Shown here piece by piece: positions 46,575 to 54,963 of a stretch of 64,000 nt of DNA. A program made the translations under genes and the position numbers. The number at the start of each line of letters is the position of its first letter. The stretch's first letter is position 1. The notes under the pieces were generated by a model, which made no database searches, was not told where the DNA came from, and saw nothing but the letters and a program-made list of their open reading frames with translations. This DNA comes from Bacteroidota bacterium (GTDB lineage: Bacteria > Bacteroidota > Bacteroidia > B-17B0 > Aurantibacillaceae). The stretch spans positions 124,001-188,000 of the forward strand of contig PLYA01000054.1 of the NCBI GenBank assembly GCA_003153315.1, written 5' to 3'.

Positions 46575-47546
46575 ATGACCAATATCACCGGAACAGAAAC
46601 CCCTCTCGCTTTTTTTACACTTGCCGCCGATGAAATACATCCTCTTGCTTTATTATGTCTTTCAATGACGGAAGAAATGATGAAAGGGGAAGATACAAAA
46701 GCAACCGCCCTGCTTCCCGGAGAATTTTTAAATGGATTTCAACGATTAAGAGACAAGCTTTATGATATGACAGATGCAGATGGTGACATTGTTCCCGCAG
46801 ATGTCCCGCTTGATAACTATGAGGCCTTTGCGATGATGCATGCTATCGTTCAGCCCTTTTACAGAATGAAGGGGCATCTTCTTTTACCACAAAAGGATAA
46901 GAAACCTATCTCTTCTGATCAAGAAGCAGAAATAGAAACCCTCTTTTATGACCTTAAAGACCAAGCTTCAGACCTATTGTGGCGCATTACACAAGCATGG
47001 GGTTTCACTGATTATGGCCTGCGGACATTAGAAGAAGTGTTTGATCAAAAATTAGCAGTACGTCAACTTCAAGTGGATGATAAAGACGAAATGGTTTGCA
47101 TAACTATAAATGAACACAACTCGATGTTATTTGCCTTCATGTTTCAATGGCTTGATTTCATGGAATATTATCAGGAGGAATATACTTTTGCTAAGCGCTT
47201 TTATACTTGTCAGTTTATTCACTTAGAAGATTACAGAGCACTGAAAGGCAAACTTCTTCCAAAGAAGAAAAGGAAAAAGATACCACTTACTCTTCGCGAT
47301 AACATTACATTATATAGTACACTAAATTTGCTTGGAAGATTTTTCCTGAGCGATGCCTCTGACGTATACGCTGATATGGGAAAACAAATAGATGCTGAAA
47401 AGACTATTCCAACGAGCACAAAAGATGTCCGTAATTTCTTTCTCAAATTCTCAGACGACTTTATGGGTTTGATGAAAACGCAATTCGCCGATAATAAATT
47501 ATTCCTTCAGTATATTGACCGGATTGATAAGATGGAGATTGAATGA
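46575..47546 (+). CDS. Hypothetical protein (323 aa)
   Basis: I do not recognise this protein. It is soluble and mostly alpha-helical, rich in acidic residues and Met, without signal or membrane segments. Notable stretches are LPGEFLNGFQRLRDKLYDMTDADGDI, a Lys-rich KGKLLPKKKRKKIPL and a C-terminal helix ending KMEIE. It begins three bases after the T9SS gene, so it belongs to the operon 44872-47546. A hairpin at 47565-47593 ends the unit. Confidence 0.55.
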   Translation: MTNITGTETPLAFFTLAADEIHPLALLCLSMTEEMMKGEDTKATALLPGEFLNGFQRLRDKLYDMTDADGDIVPADVPLDNYEAFAMMHAIVQPFYRMKGHLLLPQKDKKPISSDQEAEIETLFYDLKDQASDLLWRITQAWGFTDYGLRTLEEVFDQKLAVRQLQVDDKDEMVCITINEHNSMLFAFMFQWLDFMEYYQEEYTFAKRFYTCQFIHLEDYRALKGKLLPKKKRKKIPLTLRDNITLYSTLNLLGRFFLSDASDVYADMGKQIDAEKTIPTSTKDVRNFFLKFSDDFMGLMKTQFADNKLFLQYIDRIDKMEIE

Positions 47547-47564
47547 TGGAATACCCGGCATTTT

Positions 47565-47605
47565 GATTTGCACGTTTAATTGGAACGCAAATCTTTTATG
47601 ATTTT
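47565..47605 (+). terminator. Probable terminator of the 44872-47546 operon
   Basis: GATTTG...CGTT pairs with AACG-CAAATC with a two-base bulge, followed by a weak TTTTATGATTTTTAT tract. The remaining bases to 47691 hold no gene. Confidence 0.5.
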
Positions 47606-47691
47606 TATTTCTATTTGAAATTATTAGATTATGATTAAATAATAACATATTACGTCATTACTAAGGAACATAAAAACTGCAGAAATAAAAA

Positions 47692-48600
47692 TTACCATCC
47701 ATAACCATATAGGACGATAGTGTCGGGATTAAATGTCGGCTGGATACTCAAAACCGGAATTGTTGAATGATTGACCATCTGCTGACAAAAGGGTCCCATA
47801 AAATATTCTGATATTCTCATTCTATCGAGATCAGACATTACAACAATCAGATCTATCTCTTTTGTCTCAGCATATTTCAGCACTTCTTCCACTAAATATT
47901 TCGATGTTTTTACTTCTATTGTGCAAACCAAACCATTCTTTTCTGTAATCTTTTTAATTTGCTCAGCTTCTTTTACTAGTTTTTTAAATTGGGTTTCATC
48001 ATTATCAGTTTCTATTCCCAACACATGAATTCTTGCCCCATAAATCTTTGCCATTTTAATAGCATAATCAACCTTTTCCCTTGAATGTGCTTTATCTCTG
48101 AATGGTACAAGTATATTTTTAAACCCTAATTTATCGGTATGTTTTTGAATAGATAAAACAGGGCATTGAGTTTCATTAATCACCCTGAAAGTATTGCTAC
48201 CAATAATAAATTCCCGAAAACCTTTTACACCATGCGTTCCCATAATAATCATATCAGCTTTTATTCTTTTTGACGCTTCAACAATCTCCGCTTTCACCCA
48301 GCCTTTTGAAGTAATTGAAGTGATTGAAACTTTATCTTTCTTTTTTATGCTATCAACTAATTTTGCAAAATGTTTTTTAGATTCTTTAACCATTGTCCTT
48401 TCATGCAATGTTAAATTGTATGAAAATGAAACAGGATAATCTACAGGAATAATAAATGGCTGCATTCCCTCTACAACCTTTAAAAGTGTTATACTGGCCC
48501 CATTCAGTTTAGCCACAAACACGGCATGTTTCAATGCTTCCATTGATGTTTCAGAAAAATCGAGAGGTACAAGAATGTTTTTTATGTCGAATGATTTCAT
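47692..48600 (-). CDS. Tandem UspA universal stress protein
   Basis: This 302-residue protein consists of two Usp domains (~5-145 and ~155-285). The first has a complete nucleotide-binding motif (IIMGTHGVKGFREFIIGSNTFRVI, G-2X-G-9X-G-S/T). The second is degenerate (LIVVMSDLDRMRISEYFMGPF). Such double-domain proteins respond to stress or growth arrest. It is preceded by two very short genes on the same strand. Confidence 0.88.
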   Translation of the reverse strand: MKSFDIKNILVPLDFSETSMEALKHAVFVAKLNGASITLLKVVEGMQPFIIPVDYPVSFSYNLTLHERTMVKESKKHFAKLVDSIKKKDKVSITSITSKGWVKAEIVEASKRIKADMIIMGTHGVKGFREFIIGSNTFRVINETQCPVLSIQKHTDKLGFKNILVPFRDKAHSREKVDYAIKMAKIYGARIHVLGIETDNDETQFKKLVKEAEQIKKITEKNGLVCTIEVKTSKYLVEEVLKYAETKEIDLIVVMSDLDRMRISEYFMGPFCQQMVNHSTIPVLSIQPTFNPDTIVLYGYGW

Positions 48601-48629
48601 AATTTTATTTTAAATTATTAATACTATTA

Positions 48630-48794
48630 TTATTTAAAATAATATACCATAATTGCACAAATAATCAGAATAAAAAACATCATCATTAAGAACCATGTAC
48701 CGTTTTTCATTTTAGCAGACCTTAACTGATCAGTAGGTTTGTCCATACCAAGAATATCCTTATCCCTGAATATTTCAGAATTCTTTGAGTCCAT
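48630..48794 (-). CDS. Small single-pass membrane protein (54 aa)
   Basis: This small gene starts at an ATG at 48794. The product has a polar N-terminus (MDSKNSEIFRDKDILG) and one hydrophobic helix near the C-terminus (WFLMMMFFILIICAIMVYYF). It lies 29 bases upstream of uspA on the same strand and 12 bases downstream of the next small gene. Coding-like composition and a well-formed TM helix support it. It may anchor or partner with the Usp protein; that is an inference. Confidence 0.65.
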   Translation of the reverse strand: MDSKNSEIFRDKDILGMDKPTDQLRSAKMKNGTWFLMMMFFILIICAIMVYYFK

Positions 48795-48806
48795 ATTTAA
48801 TTTTTG

Positions 48807-48959
48807 TTACGCTGTTATAACTTTCGCTCCTGGAAATCTGTACATCCACGTTTTCAATTTCTCAATGCTTGAGATTGTTATTACTGTTTTATAATCCAAT
48901 TGAACTTTGATAAGTTTTTTTGTTTTGTTCATTATAGGAACTACAACTTTATTTTTCAT
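48807..48959 (-). CDS. Small basic hypothetical protein (50 aa)
   Basis: The likely start is the ATG at 48959 (MKNKVVVPIMNKTKKLIKV), not the longer frame from 49025. It is basic, beta-prone and soluble, ending YRFPGAKVITA. I do not recognise it. It is the first gene of the apparent three-gene unit with the 54-aa membrane protein and UspA. Confidence 0.5.
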   Translation of the reverse strand: MKNKVVVPIMNKTKKLIKVQLDYKTVITISSIEKLKTWMYRFPGAKVITA

Positions 48960-49025
48960 GATGGTAGATTTTTTAGAAATGAATATATTTTCATTACCCC
49001 ACAAAGATGAATATCTATGTTCCAA

Positions 49026-49580
49026 TAAGAGTTACACAACTTTTAACATAAGTTATATCATTCACACATTTTAAATTTTTGATACAATGGAAATTGAATG
49101 ATGAAATATTTTGAATTGCATATCATTGTGAATTATATGACATTTTAAGTTGCGCGTCATTGCGAGCTCTGCGCTGTAGCAGAAACTGGAAGCAATCTCC
49201 ACAAGAAGCATTGCGTTTAGATTGCTTCGTTCCTCGCAATGCCGCACTAATTGAAACTCTCCTTACCTAATAACAATGGATCGATCTGCTTCAACGCAGA
49301 ACTCGCAATGACCCGATACAAAAAAATCGTCCTGAGAATATTCTCAGGACGATTTTTATTTAACGGGATAATAATAAATTAATAATGCTGATGATGCATG
49401 TTATTACTTATTTCTTTTTTTTCTTCAAATTCCATGATAGTTCATTGGTTTATTTGTTCACTGGTTCATTAGTATACTGTGTTTGCGTTACCCGTTCTAT
49501 GTTTACTTATTCAAAATTTAAAAGTATACTTAGTAAAAACAAAGCATACCAATTAACTAATAAACAAGTGAACCAATGAA
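49026..49580. repeat. 555-base gap filled by repeats and a terminator
   Basis: CATTGCGAG (49158-49166) pairs with CTCGCAATG (49233-49241), nested around GAAGCAATCT/AGATTGCTTC (49189-49198, 49219-49228); a third CTCGCAATGAC lies near 49305. A strong terminator occupies 49322-49357, and an inverted-repeat element starts at 49438. I see no gene; the 64-codon frame at 49385 is inside the repeat. Confidence 0.75.
49322..49357. terminator. Bidirectional intrinsic terminator
   Basis: A perfect palindrome with arms ATCGTCCTGAG/CTCAGGACGAT around AATATT has A- and T-runs on both sides. It ends the SPFH-GYF transcript (minus strand). Confidence 0.88.
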
Positions 49581-49583
49581 CTA
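49438..49583. mobile_element. MITE-like inverted-repeat element touching a stop codon
   Basis: The left arm TAGTTCATTGGTTTATTTG (from 49438) matches the complement of the right arm CAAGTGAACCAATGAACTA (to 49583) with two mismatches. Inner copies of AGTATACT lie near both ends. The last three bases form the stop codon of the SPFH-GYF gene on the minus strand, so insertion may have set that C-terminus. Confidence 0.6.
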
Positions 49584-50705
49584 CATCGGAGGAGGCAAAG
49601 GCGGTGGAACAGAATTAAATAATTTTGCTAATTCCGCAACCTGATCTACAGCAGCCCAGGCAGCCATTCCATTTTTCCACACCATTGTTTCTTTTTTCAA
49701 TGAACCTTGTTGCACCATTTGCTCCAACACTTGTTCGTTAAACGGACCTGTTTGAGCACCATTTACAGCAATAAAATATTGCAACACCGGAGGCGGAGGC
49801 GGCGGAGTATTTTGATTCTGGTTCTGATTTTGTGTTGGATTAAATTGATTTTGCTGATACATATTTCCCATTTGGTTGCCCATGCCCATACCCATACCCA
49901 TTCCCATTCCGGCACCCATCATACTGTTTCCATTTTCTGCTGCTTTCTCCATAGAGTTTGCTGCCTGGAATTGAGAATATGCCCCAAGATTTCCGATGAT
50001 TCCCATACTGCTTCTTTTATCTAACGCTGCTTCCACTTCAGGTGGCAATGAAATATTTTCAATCAATAATTTTGTTACTTCAATTCCTAATTCTTTGAAT
50101 TCAGGATTAATCTTCTCTCCTACAAATTTTGATAGTTCATCATAATTAGAAGCCATATCCAACACAGGAATTTTACTTTCTCCAATAGCATCAGTAAAGC
50201 GTGTGATCACCAAATTGCGCAACTGATCAGTAATTTCATCTGTCGTAAATTGATTGTCTGTTCCGGCAATTTCTTTCAGAAATAATTTTGCATCCATAAC
50301 ACGGATCGCATAACTTCCGAATGCACGAATCCGGATAGGACCAAATTCAGCATCACGTAGCATGATCGGGTTCTTAGTCCCCCATTTTTGATTGGTGAAT
50401 TGTTTGGTATTTACAAAATATACTTCCGCTTTGAACGGACTGTTAAATCCGTATTTCCATCCTCGTAGCGTGGTCATCAGCGGCATGTTCTCTGTTTGTA
50501 ACTCAAACATACCCGGTTGATACAGATCCGCCATTTTACCTTCATTCACAAAGACTGCTACTTGTGATTCACGCACAGTCAGCTTTGCTCCCATTTTTAT
50601 TTCGTTCTGGTAGCGGGGAAAACGCCATACCATCGTATCGTTCGAGCTGTCTGTCCACTCGATAATATCTACAAATTCATTTTTTAATTTATCAAATAGT
50701 CCCAT
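49581..50705 (-). CDS. SPFH/Band 7 protein with C-terminal GYF_2 domain
   Basis: This 374-residue protein has an SPFH-like core (~1-230, YdjI/virion-core-like: VAVFVNEGKMADLYQPGMFEL). A Met/Gly/Asn/Gln-rich linker (GMGMGMGMGMGNQMG, then Q/N repeats and PPPPPP) is followed by a GYF_2 domain (YFIAVNGAQTGPFNEQVLEQMV to MAAWAAVDQ), a proline-binding module, and a PPPLPPPM tail. SPFH proteins scaffold membranes; there is no obvious TM helix here. The stop lies in an inverted-repeat element. Confidence 0.85.
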   Translation of the reverse strand: MGLFDKLKNEFVDIIEWTDSSNDTMVWRFPRYQNEIKMGAKLTVRESQVAVFVNEGKMADLYQPGMFELQTENMPLMTTLRGWKYGFNSPFKAEVYFVNTKQFTNQKWGTKNPIMLRDAEFGPIRIRAFGSYAIRVMDAKLFLKEIAGTDNQFTTDEITDQLRNLVITRFTDAIGESKIPVLDMASNYDELSKFVGEKINPEFKELGIEVTKLLIENISLPPEVEAALDKRSSMGIIGNLGAYSQFQAANSMEKAAENGNSMMGAGMGMGMGMGMGNQMGNMYQQNQFNPTQNQNQNQNTPPPPPPVLQYFIAVNGAQTGPFNEQVLEQMVQQGSLKKETMVWKNGMAAWAAVDQVAELAKLFNSVPPPLPPPM

Positions 50706-50741
50706 CGTATCTTGTTTTATTAGTTAAACTTAATCATTATT

Positions 50742-50749
50742 CAAACTTA
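50742..50749 (-). promoter_or_regulatory. Bacteroidota -7 promoter box (TAAGTTTG) for the SPFH-GYF gene
   Basis: The minus strand reads TAAGTTTG 37 bases before the start codon, fitting TAnnTTTG. Confidence 0.45.
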
Positions 50750-50792
50750 AACCAATTGCTTCAGATTGGCAAAAAATTAACATTAATTTTCT

Positions 50793-51257
50793 TTATTTTT
50801 CATCCTCCGGTTTAGGTGTCACATTACCTCCATCCAATACATATTTCCATGAACCATCAGCTTCCTTTTTCCAAATGCTGATGTAATTTCCATAGACAGT
50901 AGTATCTTTTGATGTCGGACCACCTTTAATCACAATTTGCCAATTTCCAAAGGTATAACCTAGATCGCCTGAACTGGAAATGTCTCCTTTCACTGGCTCC
51001 CATTTGAATTTCAGGTCGCCATCATTTTTGTGATCATCAAACATTTTTTGAAGATCTTTTTTATTCATGATGGGATATTCCTGCGGACGCATTTTCACAA
51101 CATCTTCGGCAGCATAATTCATAAATGCTACAGACATACCTTTCTCCATACACATGGCAGAAAAGGCCTTATCTGTTTTTAAGATTTCATTTACATCTGC
51201 TTTGGGAGGGTTACAGGCAAACATTAATATAAGAGATCCTGCTATTATTTTTTTCAT
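50793..51257 (-). CDS. DUF4440/SnoaL-like lipoprotein
   Basis: This 154-residue protein has a lipoprotein signal (MKKIIAGSLILMFAC, lipobox MFAC). The NTF2-like cone fold is indicated by ILKTDKAFSAMCMEKGMSVAFMNYAAEDVV and YGNYISIWKKEADGSWKYVLDGG. DUF4440 members bind small ligands or act as poorly known enzymes. It is likely attached to the inner or outer membrane, facing the periplasm. It has its own strong promoter. Confidence 0.78.
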   Translation of the reverse strand: MKKIIAGSLILMFACNPPKADVNEILKTDKAFSAMCMEKGMSVAFMNYAAEDVVKMRPQEYPIMNKKDLQKMFDDHKNDGDLKFKWEPVKGDISSSGDLGYTFGNWQIVIKGGPTSKDTTVYGNYISIWKKEADGSWKYVLDGGNVTPKPEDEK

Positions 51258-51300
51258 AATTATTTGTTAGAGAAATGCCTGTTTCTTAAGTCTTTCATTT

Positions 51301-51333
51301 CAAATATATATAGATTTTAGCTATACTTACAAA
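51301..51333 (-). promoter_or_regulatory. Bacteroidota promoter for the DUF4440 gene (TTTG-N21-TATATTTG)
   Basis: The minus strand has TTTG, a 21-base spacer and TATATTTG, 43 bases before the start. This is the best full match to the -33/-7 consensus in the window. Confidence 0.6.
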
Positions 51334-51356
51334 AAATATAAGGAATAATAGACCGA

Positions 51357-52571
51357 ATGAATATAATTGTCATAGGAGGTGGTGCAGCAGGTTTTTTTGC
51401 AGCAATAAATTGTGCTCAGATGCATAATAATTGTACCGTTACTCTTTTGGAGAAAAGTTCCAAACTACTTTCGAAAGTCCGTGTTTCAGGTGGCGGAAGG
51501 TGCAATGTGACTCATGCTTGTTTCGACAATAGTTTACTTGTAAAAAATTATCCCCGTGGCGAAAAAGAATTAAGAAATGCATTCAGCAGGTTTTCTACTA
51601 CTGATACAATTAATTGGTTTGAACAACGCGGAGTGAAACTAAAAACAGAAGCTGATGGAAGAATGTTTCCTGAATCAAATACTTCCGAAACGATTGTCAA
51701 TTGTCTGATGCAGGAAGCTGAGAAAGCAAAAGTGACTGCTAAATTAAATGTTGATATCATTGAAATAATAAAAAATGATACCAACACCTTTACATTAAAA
51801 GAAATTGGCGGAGGATTATTTCATTGTGATAAATTAGTTGTTGCAACAGGTGGAAATCCAAAAGATACAGCATACGAGTGGCTTAGAAAATTAGGGCATA
51901 CAATTGTAAAACCTGTTCCTTCCCTATTTACATTTAACATTCCTGATAATAAAATTACTGAATTGATGGGTGTTTCAGTTCCTCATGCAAAAGTAAGAGT
52001 GGCAGGAACAAAACTAGAAACAGAAGGACCTTTATTAATTACACATTGGGGAATGAGCGGACCGGCAATTTTAAAAGCGTCTGCCTGGGGTGCGAGAACA
52101 CTGAGCGAAATGAATTATAATTTCACTGCTTTGATCAGTTGGCTGCCAAAACATACAGAAGAAAAATTAAGAATTGAATTTAATAATCAACGGGAAGAGA
52201 ATCCTTCTAAAACAATTATTAATAATTGTCCTCTTGAGCTACCCAAACGTTTATGGGAATACCTTGTAACAAAAGCAGGAATTACAGAAACAACCCGTTG
52301 GGCGGATTTAGCAAAGAAAAACGCAAACCTTCTTTCTCATAGTTTGATTAATGACGAGTACAGCGTGAAAGGGAAAACCACTTTTAAGGAAGAGTTTGTT
52401 ACTTGCGGAGGAATCAGCCTTAAAGAGATCGATTTTGCTACTATGCAGAGCAAAATTGTTCCGAATTTATACTTTGCCGGTGAAATTATTGATGTGGATG
52501 GCATAACAGGCGGATTTAACTTCCAGAATGCCTGGAGTAGTGGATGGATAGTAGCAAACAGCATAAATTAA
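51357..52571 (+). CDS. HI0933/YhiN-family flavoprotein
   Basis: This 404-residue FAD protein has an N-terminal Rossmann motif (IVIGGGAAGFFAA), the family signature VRVSGGGRCNVTH, and a C-terminal FAD-binding motif (LYFAGEIIDVDGITGGFNFQNAWSSG). The family is annotated as NAD(P)/FAD-dependent oxidoreductases; the substrate is not established. It lies upstream of marR on the same strand, but the gap carries a promoter box and operator candidates, so transcription is probably separate. Confidence 0.9.
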   Translation: MNIIVIGGGAAGFFAAINCAQMHNNCTVTLLEKSSKLLSKVRVSGGGRCNVTHACFDNSLLVKNYPRGEKELRNAFSRFSTTDTINWFEQRGVKLKTEADGRMFPESNTSETIVNCLMQEAEKAKVTAKLNVDIIEIIKNDTNTFTLKEIGGGLFHCDKLVVATGGNPKDTAYEWLRKLGHTIVKPVPSLFTFNIPDNKITELMGVSVPHAKVRVAGTKLETEGPLLITHWGMSGPAILKASAWGARTLSEMNYNFTALISWLPKHTEEKLRIEFNNQREENPSKTIINNCPLELPKRLWEYLVTKAGITETTRWADLAKKNANLLSHSLINDEYSVKGKTTFKEEFVTCGGISLKEIDFATMQSKIVPNLYFAGEIIDVDGITGGFNFQNAWSSGWIVANSIN

Positions 52572-52587
52572 CAAATTTTATAAATAA

Positions 52588-52634
52588 ATGTACATACATA
52601 TAATGTATTTGTATTTAAATTTTACATATCTTTG
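52588..52634 (+). promoter_or_regulatory. marR promoter with operator-like palindromes
   Basis: ATGTACAT (52588-52595) overlaps TACAT-ATA-ATGTA (52595-52607), and a TATCTTTG -7 box lies at 52627-52634, 19 bases before the marR start. The palindromes use the same ATGTA/TACAT half-sites found before yceI. This fits MarR autoregulation. Confidence 0.5.
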
Positions 52635-52653
52635 TATTGTCAAATAAAACAAG

Positions 52654-53103
52654 ATGGAAATCGGTAAAGAAATAAAACAAGCTAAATTTAAAAACGAACA
52701 CCAAAAAATGCTGATTAATATTTTGTTTACAAGCGGTTGGTTAAATGCAGAACATTCAGCTAGCCTAAAACCACACGGAATTTCTACACAACAATTTAAT
52801 CTTTTAAGAATACTAAGAGGACAACATCCGAAACCGGCAACGGTAAATCTCTTAATTGAAAGAATGCTGGATAAAAATTCAAATGCTTCCCGTCTGGTAG
52901 AAAAATTAAGATTAAAGAAATTGGTTGAACGGGCTGTTTGTCCGGAAGACAGAAGAGCGGTTAACGTAATTATCACTAAAAAAGGTTTAGATCTTTTAAA
53001 TGTACTAGATAAAGAAGAAAGTAGTTTTGTAAAAGAAGTTAAAAATTTATCTGAAAAAGAAGCAAAACAATTGAATTCACTTTTAGATAAATTGAGAGGT
53101 TAA
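52654..53103 (+). CDS. MarR-family transcriptional regulator
   Basis: This 149-residue winged-helix dimer protein shows helix-turn-helix residues LLRILRGQHPKPATVNLLIERM. The wing carries RLRLKKLVERAVCPEDRRAVNVIITKKG (R-x-x-C-P-E-D-R-R-A), the typical DRR signature, with a cysteine at the wing base that could sense oxidants. The long N-terminal helix includes ILFTSGWLNAEHSASL. It is the first gene of a redox-type cluster and probably represses it. Confidence 0.9.
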   Translation: MEIGKEIKQAKFKNEHQKMLINILFTSGWLNAEHSASLKPHGISTQQFNLLRILRGQHPKPATVNLLIERMLDKNSNASRLVEKLRLKKLVERAVCPEDRRAVNVIITKKGLDLLNVLDKEESSFVKEVKNLSEKEAKQLNSLLDKLRG

Positions 53104-53121
53104 AAAATTTTACTGCAATAT

Positions 53122-53133
53122 ATGTATATACAT
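53122..53133. promoter_or_regulatory. Operator candidate ATGTATATACAT before yceI
   Basis: This is a perfect 12-bp palindrome 56 bases before the yceI start. It shares ATGTA/TACAT half-sites with the marR upstream region, so the same MarR may bind both. Confidence 0.5.
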
Positions 53134-53188
53134 TAATTGTATAGATTTACGAATGAAATAACTATTAATAATAACTAAAAACAAAAAA

Positions 53189-53740
53189 ATGGAAACAACA
53201 ACACAAAATGAAGTAAAAGTATGGTCAGTAGATACTGCTCACTCAACTGTTCACTTTTCAGTGAAACACATGGTAATTGCAAAAGCAAAAGGTAATTTCG
53301 GAAGCTACAAAGTAAACGTGGAAACAAACGGATTGAATTTTGAAAATGCAAAGATTGAATTAGAAATTGATGTCAATTCTATTAATACCGGTGCTCCTGA
53401 CAGAGACGGTCATTTAAAATCGCCGGACTTTTTTGATGCGGAAAAATTTCCAACAATTAAATTCGTTTCAAAAGAAATGAAGAAAATAAATGAAGAGGAA
53501 TACGTATTGTCAGGAAATATTACTGTGAAAGATATTACACGTCCAATAGAATTTAAAGTAAATTATGGAGGACAAATAGTTGACCCTTATGGGAATTTGA
53601 GAGCAGGATTTGCTTTAGAAAGTTCAATCGACCGTTTTGATTTCGGTTTAAACTGGAATGCTTTATTAGAAGCAGGGGGAGCTATGGTTGGAAAACAAGT
53701 AAAATTGGAAGCTGAAATAGAAATAATTGCAGCAAAATAA
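53189..53740 (+). CDS. YceI-family isoprenoid-binding-like protein
   Basis: This 183-residue protein has the full lipocalin-like YceI fold: WSVDTAHSTVHFSVKHMVIAK, FENAKIELEIDVNSINTGAPDRDGHLKSPDFFDAEKFP and FDFGLNWN. Unlike E. coli YceI it has no signal peptide, so it acts in the cytoplasm. Family members bind polyisoprenoids or amides. It follows marR and shares its operator type. Confidence 0.9.
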   Translation: METTTQNEVKVWSVDTAHSTVHFSVKHMVIAKAKGNFGSYKVNVETNGLNFENAKIELEIDVNSINTGAPDRDGHLKSPDFFDAEKFPTIKFVSKEMKKINEEEYVLSGNITVKDITRPIEFKVNYGGQIVDPYGNLRAGFALESSIDRFDFGLNWNALLEAGGAMVGKQVKLEAEIEIIAAK

Positions 53741-53759
53741 TATATTAAAAAAAAATAAA

Positions 53760-54548
53760 ATGAATACTATCGTAAAGCATCTTACACCAGCCTTATTTGT
53801 GAGTCACGGCTCACCCATGAACGCTATTGCTGAAAATGCTTATACAAACGATTTGAATAAAATCGGAGAAGAATTAAAGAACGTAAGTGCTATTTTGGTT
53901 ATCTCGGCACATTGGGAAACAAATGGCATTTACGTTACCGATTCGGAAAACTTATCTACTTATCATGATTTTGGTGGTTTTCCTCAGGCATTGTTTGATG
54001 TGGAGTATCCTGTAAAAGGTGCATTGCATTTGATTCCTGAAATTGAGAAATTGATCGGCGAACCTTTAAAACGTGATTCAAAACGAGGGCTTGATCATGG
54101 AGCATGGAGTATGTTAAGACATTTATTTCCAAAAGGAAATATTCCCGTTATTCAGTTAAGTTTAGATCGTACAAAAACATTTGAGCAGCATTATGAACTT
54201 GCAAAAAAATTAGCTCCATTACGCGAACAGAATATTCTTATACTATTAAGCGGGAATATGACGCATAATTTCTCTCATGCAGATTTCAGAAATATTGATG
54301 CGGAGCCTATTGATTGGGCAATAAAATTTGATGAAACTATTAAAAAAGCGGTTTTAAACAATGATGTAGCCACACTTGTTAATATAGAAAAAACAAGCGA
54401 TGTTTACAGAATAAATCACCCGACAAATGATCATTATCTGCCACTACTCTATCTGATGGGAATAAAAAATGAACAAGATAAAGTATCATTTCCACACATG
54501 AGCTGGCAACATGCTACGATGAGCATGCGACATATTTTATTGAACTAA
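53760..54548 (+). CDS. YgiD-like extradiol dioxygenase (4,5-DOPA dioxygenase family)
   Basis: This 262-residue class III extradiol ring-cleaving dioxygenase starts at MNTIVKHLTPALFVSHGSPMNA. Metal-binding histidines are in VSHGSP, SAHWETNG and DHGAWSMLRHLFP. YHDFGGFP is the family's substrate loop. Enzymes of this family open catechols such as DOPA; the natural substrate here is unknown. It follows yceI by 19 bases in the redox cluster. Confidence 0.88.
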   Translation: MNTIVKHLTPALFVSHGSPMNAIAENAYTNDLNKIGEELKNVSAILVISAHWETNGIYVTDSENLSTYHDFGGFPQALFDVEYPVKGALHLIPEIEKLIGEPLKRDSKRGLDHGAWSMLRHLFPKGNIPVIQLSLDRTKTFEQHYELAKKLAPLREQNILILLSGNMTHNFSHADFRNIDAEPIDWAIKFDETIKKAVLNNDVATLVNIEKTSDVYRINHPTNDHYLPLLYLMGIKNEQDKVSFPHMSWQHATMSMRHILLN

Positions 54549-54559
54549 AAACTTTGTAT

Positions 54560-54856
54560 ATGAACACTTTTATGATCAGCATTCAACTGCCAACAGATTT
54601 GACTCAGGAATTTATTTCTCTGATTCCAAAACAAAGAGCACTTGTTGACAAATTAATGGATGAAGGAAAAATACTCCATTACTCTTTAGCACTTGACCGT
54701 TCTCAATTATGGGTAACACTAGGTGCTAAAACAGAGCACGAAGCAATGGATATTATTTCAACTTTTCCTTTGATACATTTTATGAAGCCGGAAATTTTTG
54801 AATTGGCTTTCCATAATAGTGTTTCTACAGAATTGCCGAAATTAATAATGAATTAA
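54560..54856 (+). CDS. Muconolactone-isomerase-like small protein
   Basis: This 98-residue alpha/beta ferredoxin-like protein (MISIQLPTDLTQEFISLIPKQRALVDKLMDEGKIL, then ALDRSQLWVTLGAKTEHEAMDIISTFPL) resembles muconolactone delta-isomerase-type or YciI-like domains. I chose the ATG at 54560 over an in-frame TTG. It lies 11 bases after the dioxygenase, suggesting a role with an aromatic or ring-opened substrate. Confidence 0.65.
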   Translation: MNTFMISIQLPTDLTQEFISLIPKQRALVDKLMDEGKILHYSLALDRSQLWVTLGAKTEHEAMDIISTFPLIHFMKPEIFELAFHNSVSTELPKLIMN

Positions 54857-54963
54857 TTTCTCGCCTCCGCTCGAAATGACAGATGCAGATGTCATCTCGA
54901 TTGCAGTGAAGAGATCTTCACATTCGAAAACATTTATAAACTACATATAAGAAAGGATTACAA
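54857..54963. repeat. Short gap with CATTTCGAG-type repeat
   Basis: ATGACA and TGTCAT form a small hairpin, and the complement of the first part reads GTCATTTCGAGCGGAGGCGA, a word family I recall from other Bacteroidota. It lies between the small protein and the pirin gene and carries no gene. Confidence 0.5.

Noticed and set aside
52578-52976. A 132-codon minus-strand frame opposite marR
   Set aside because: The plus-strand MarR protein is clearly recognisable; the antisense frame is a shadow.
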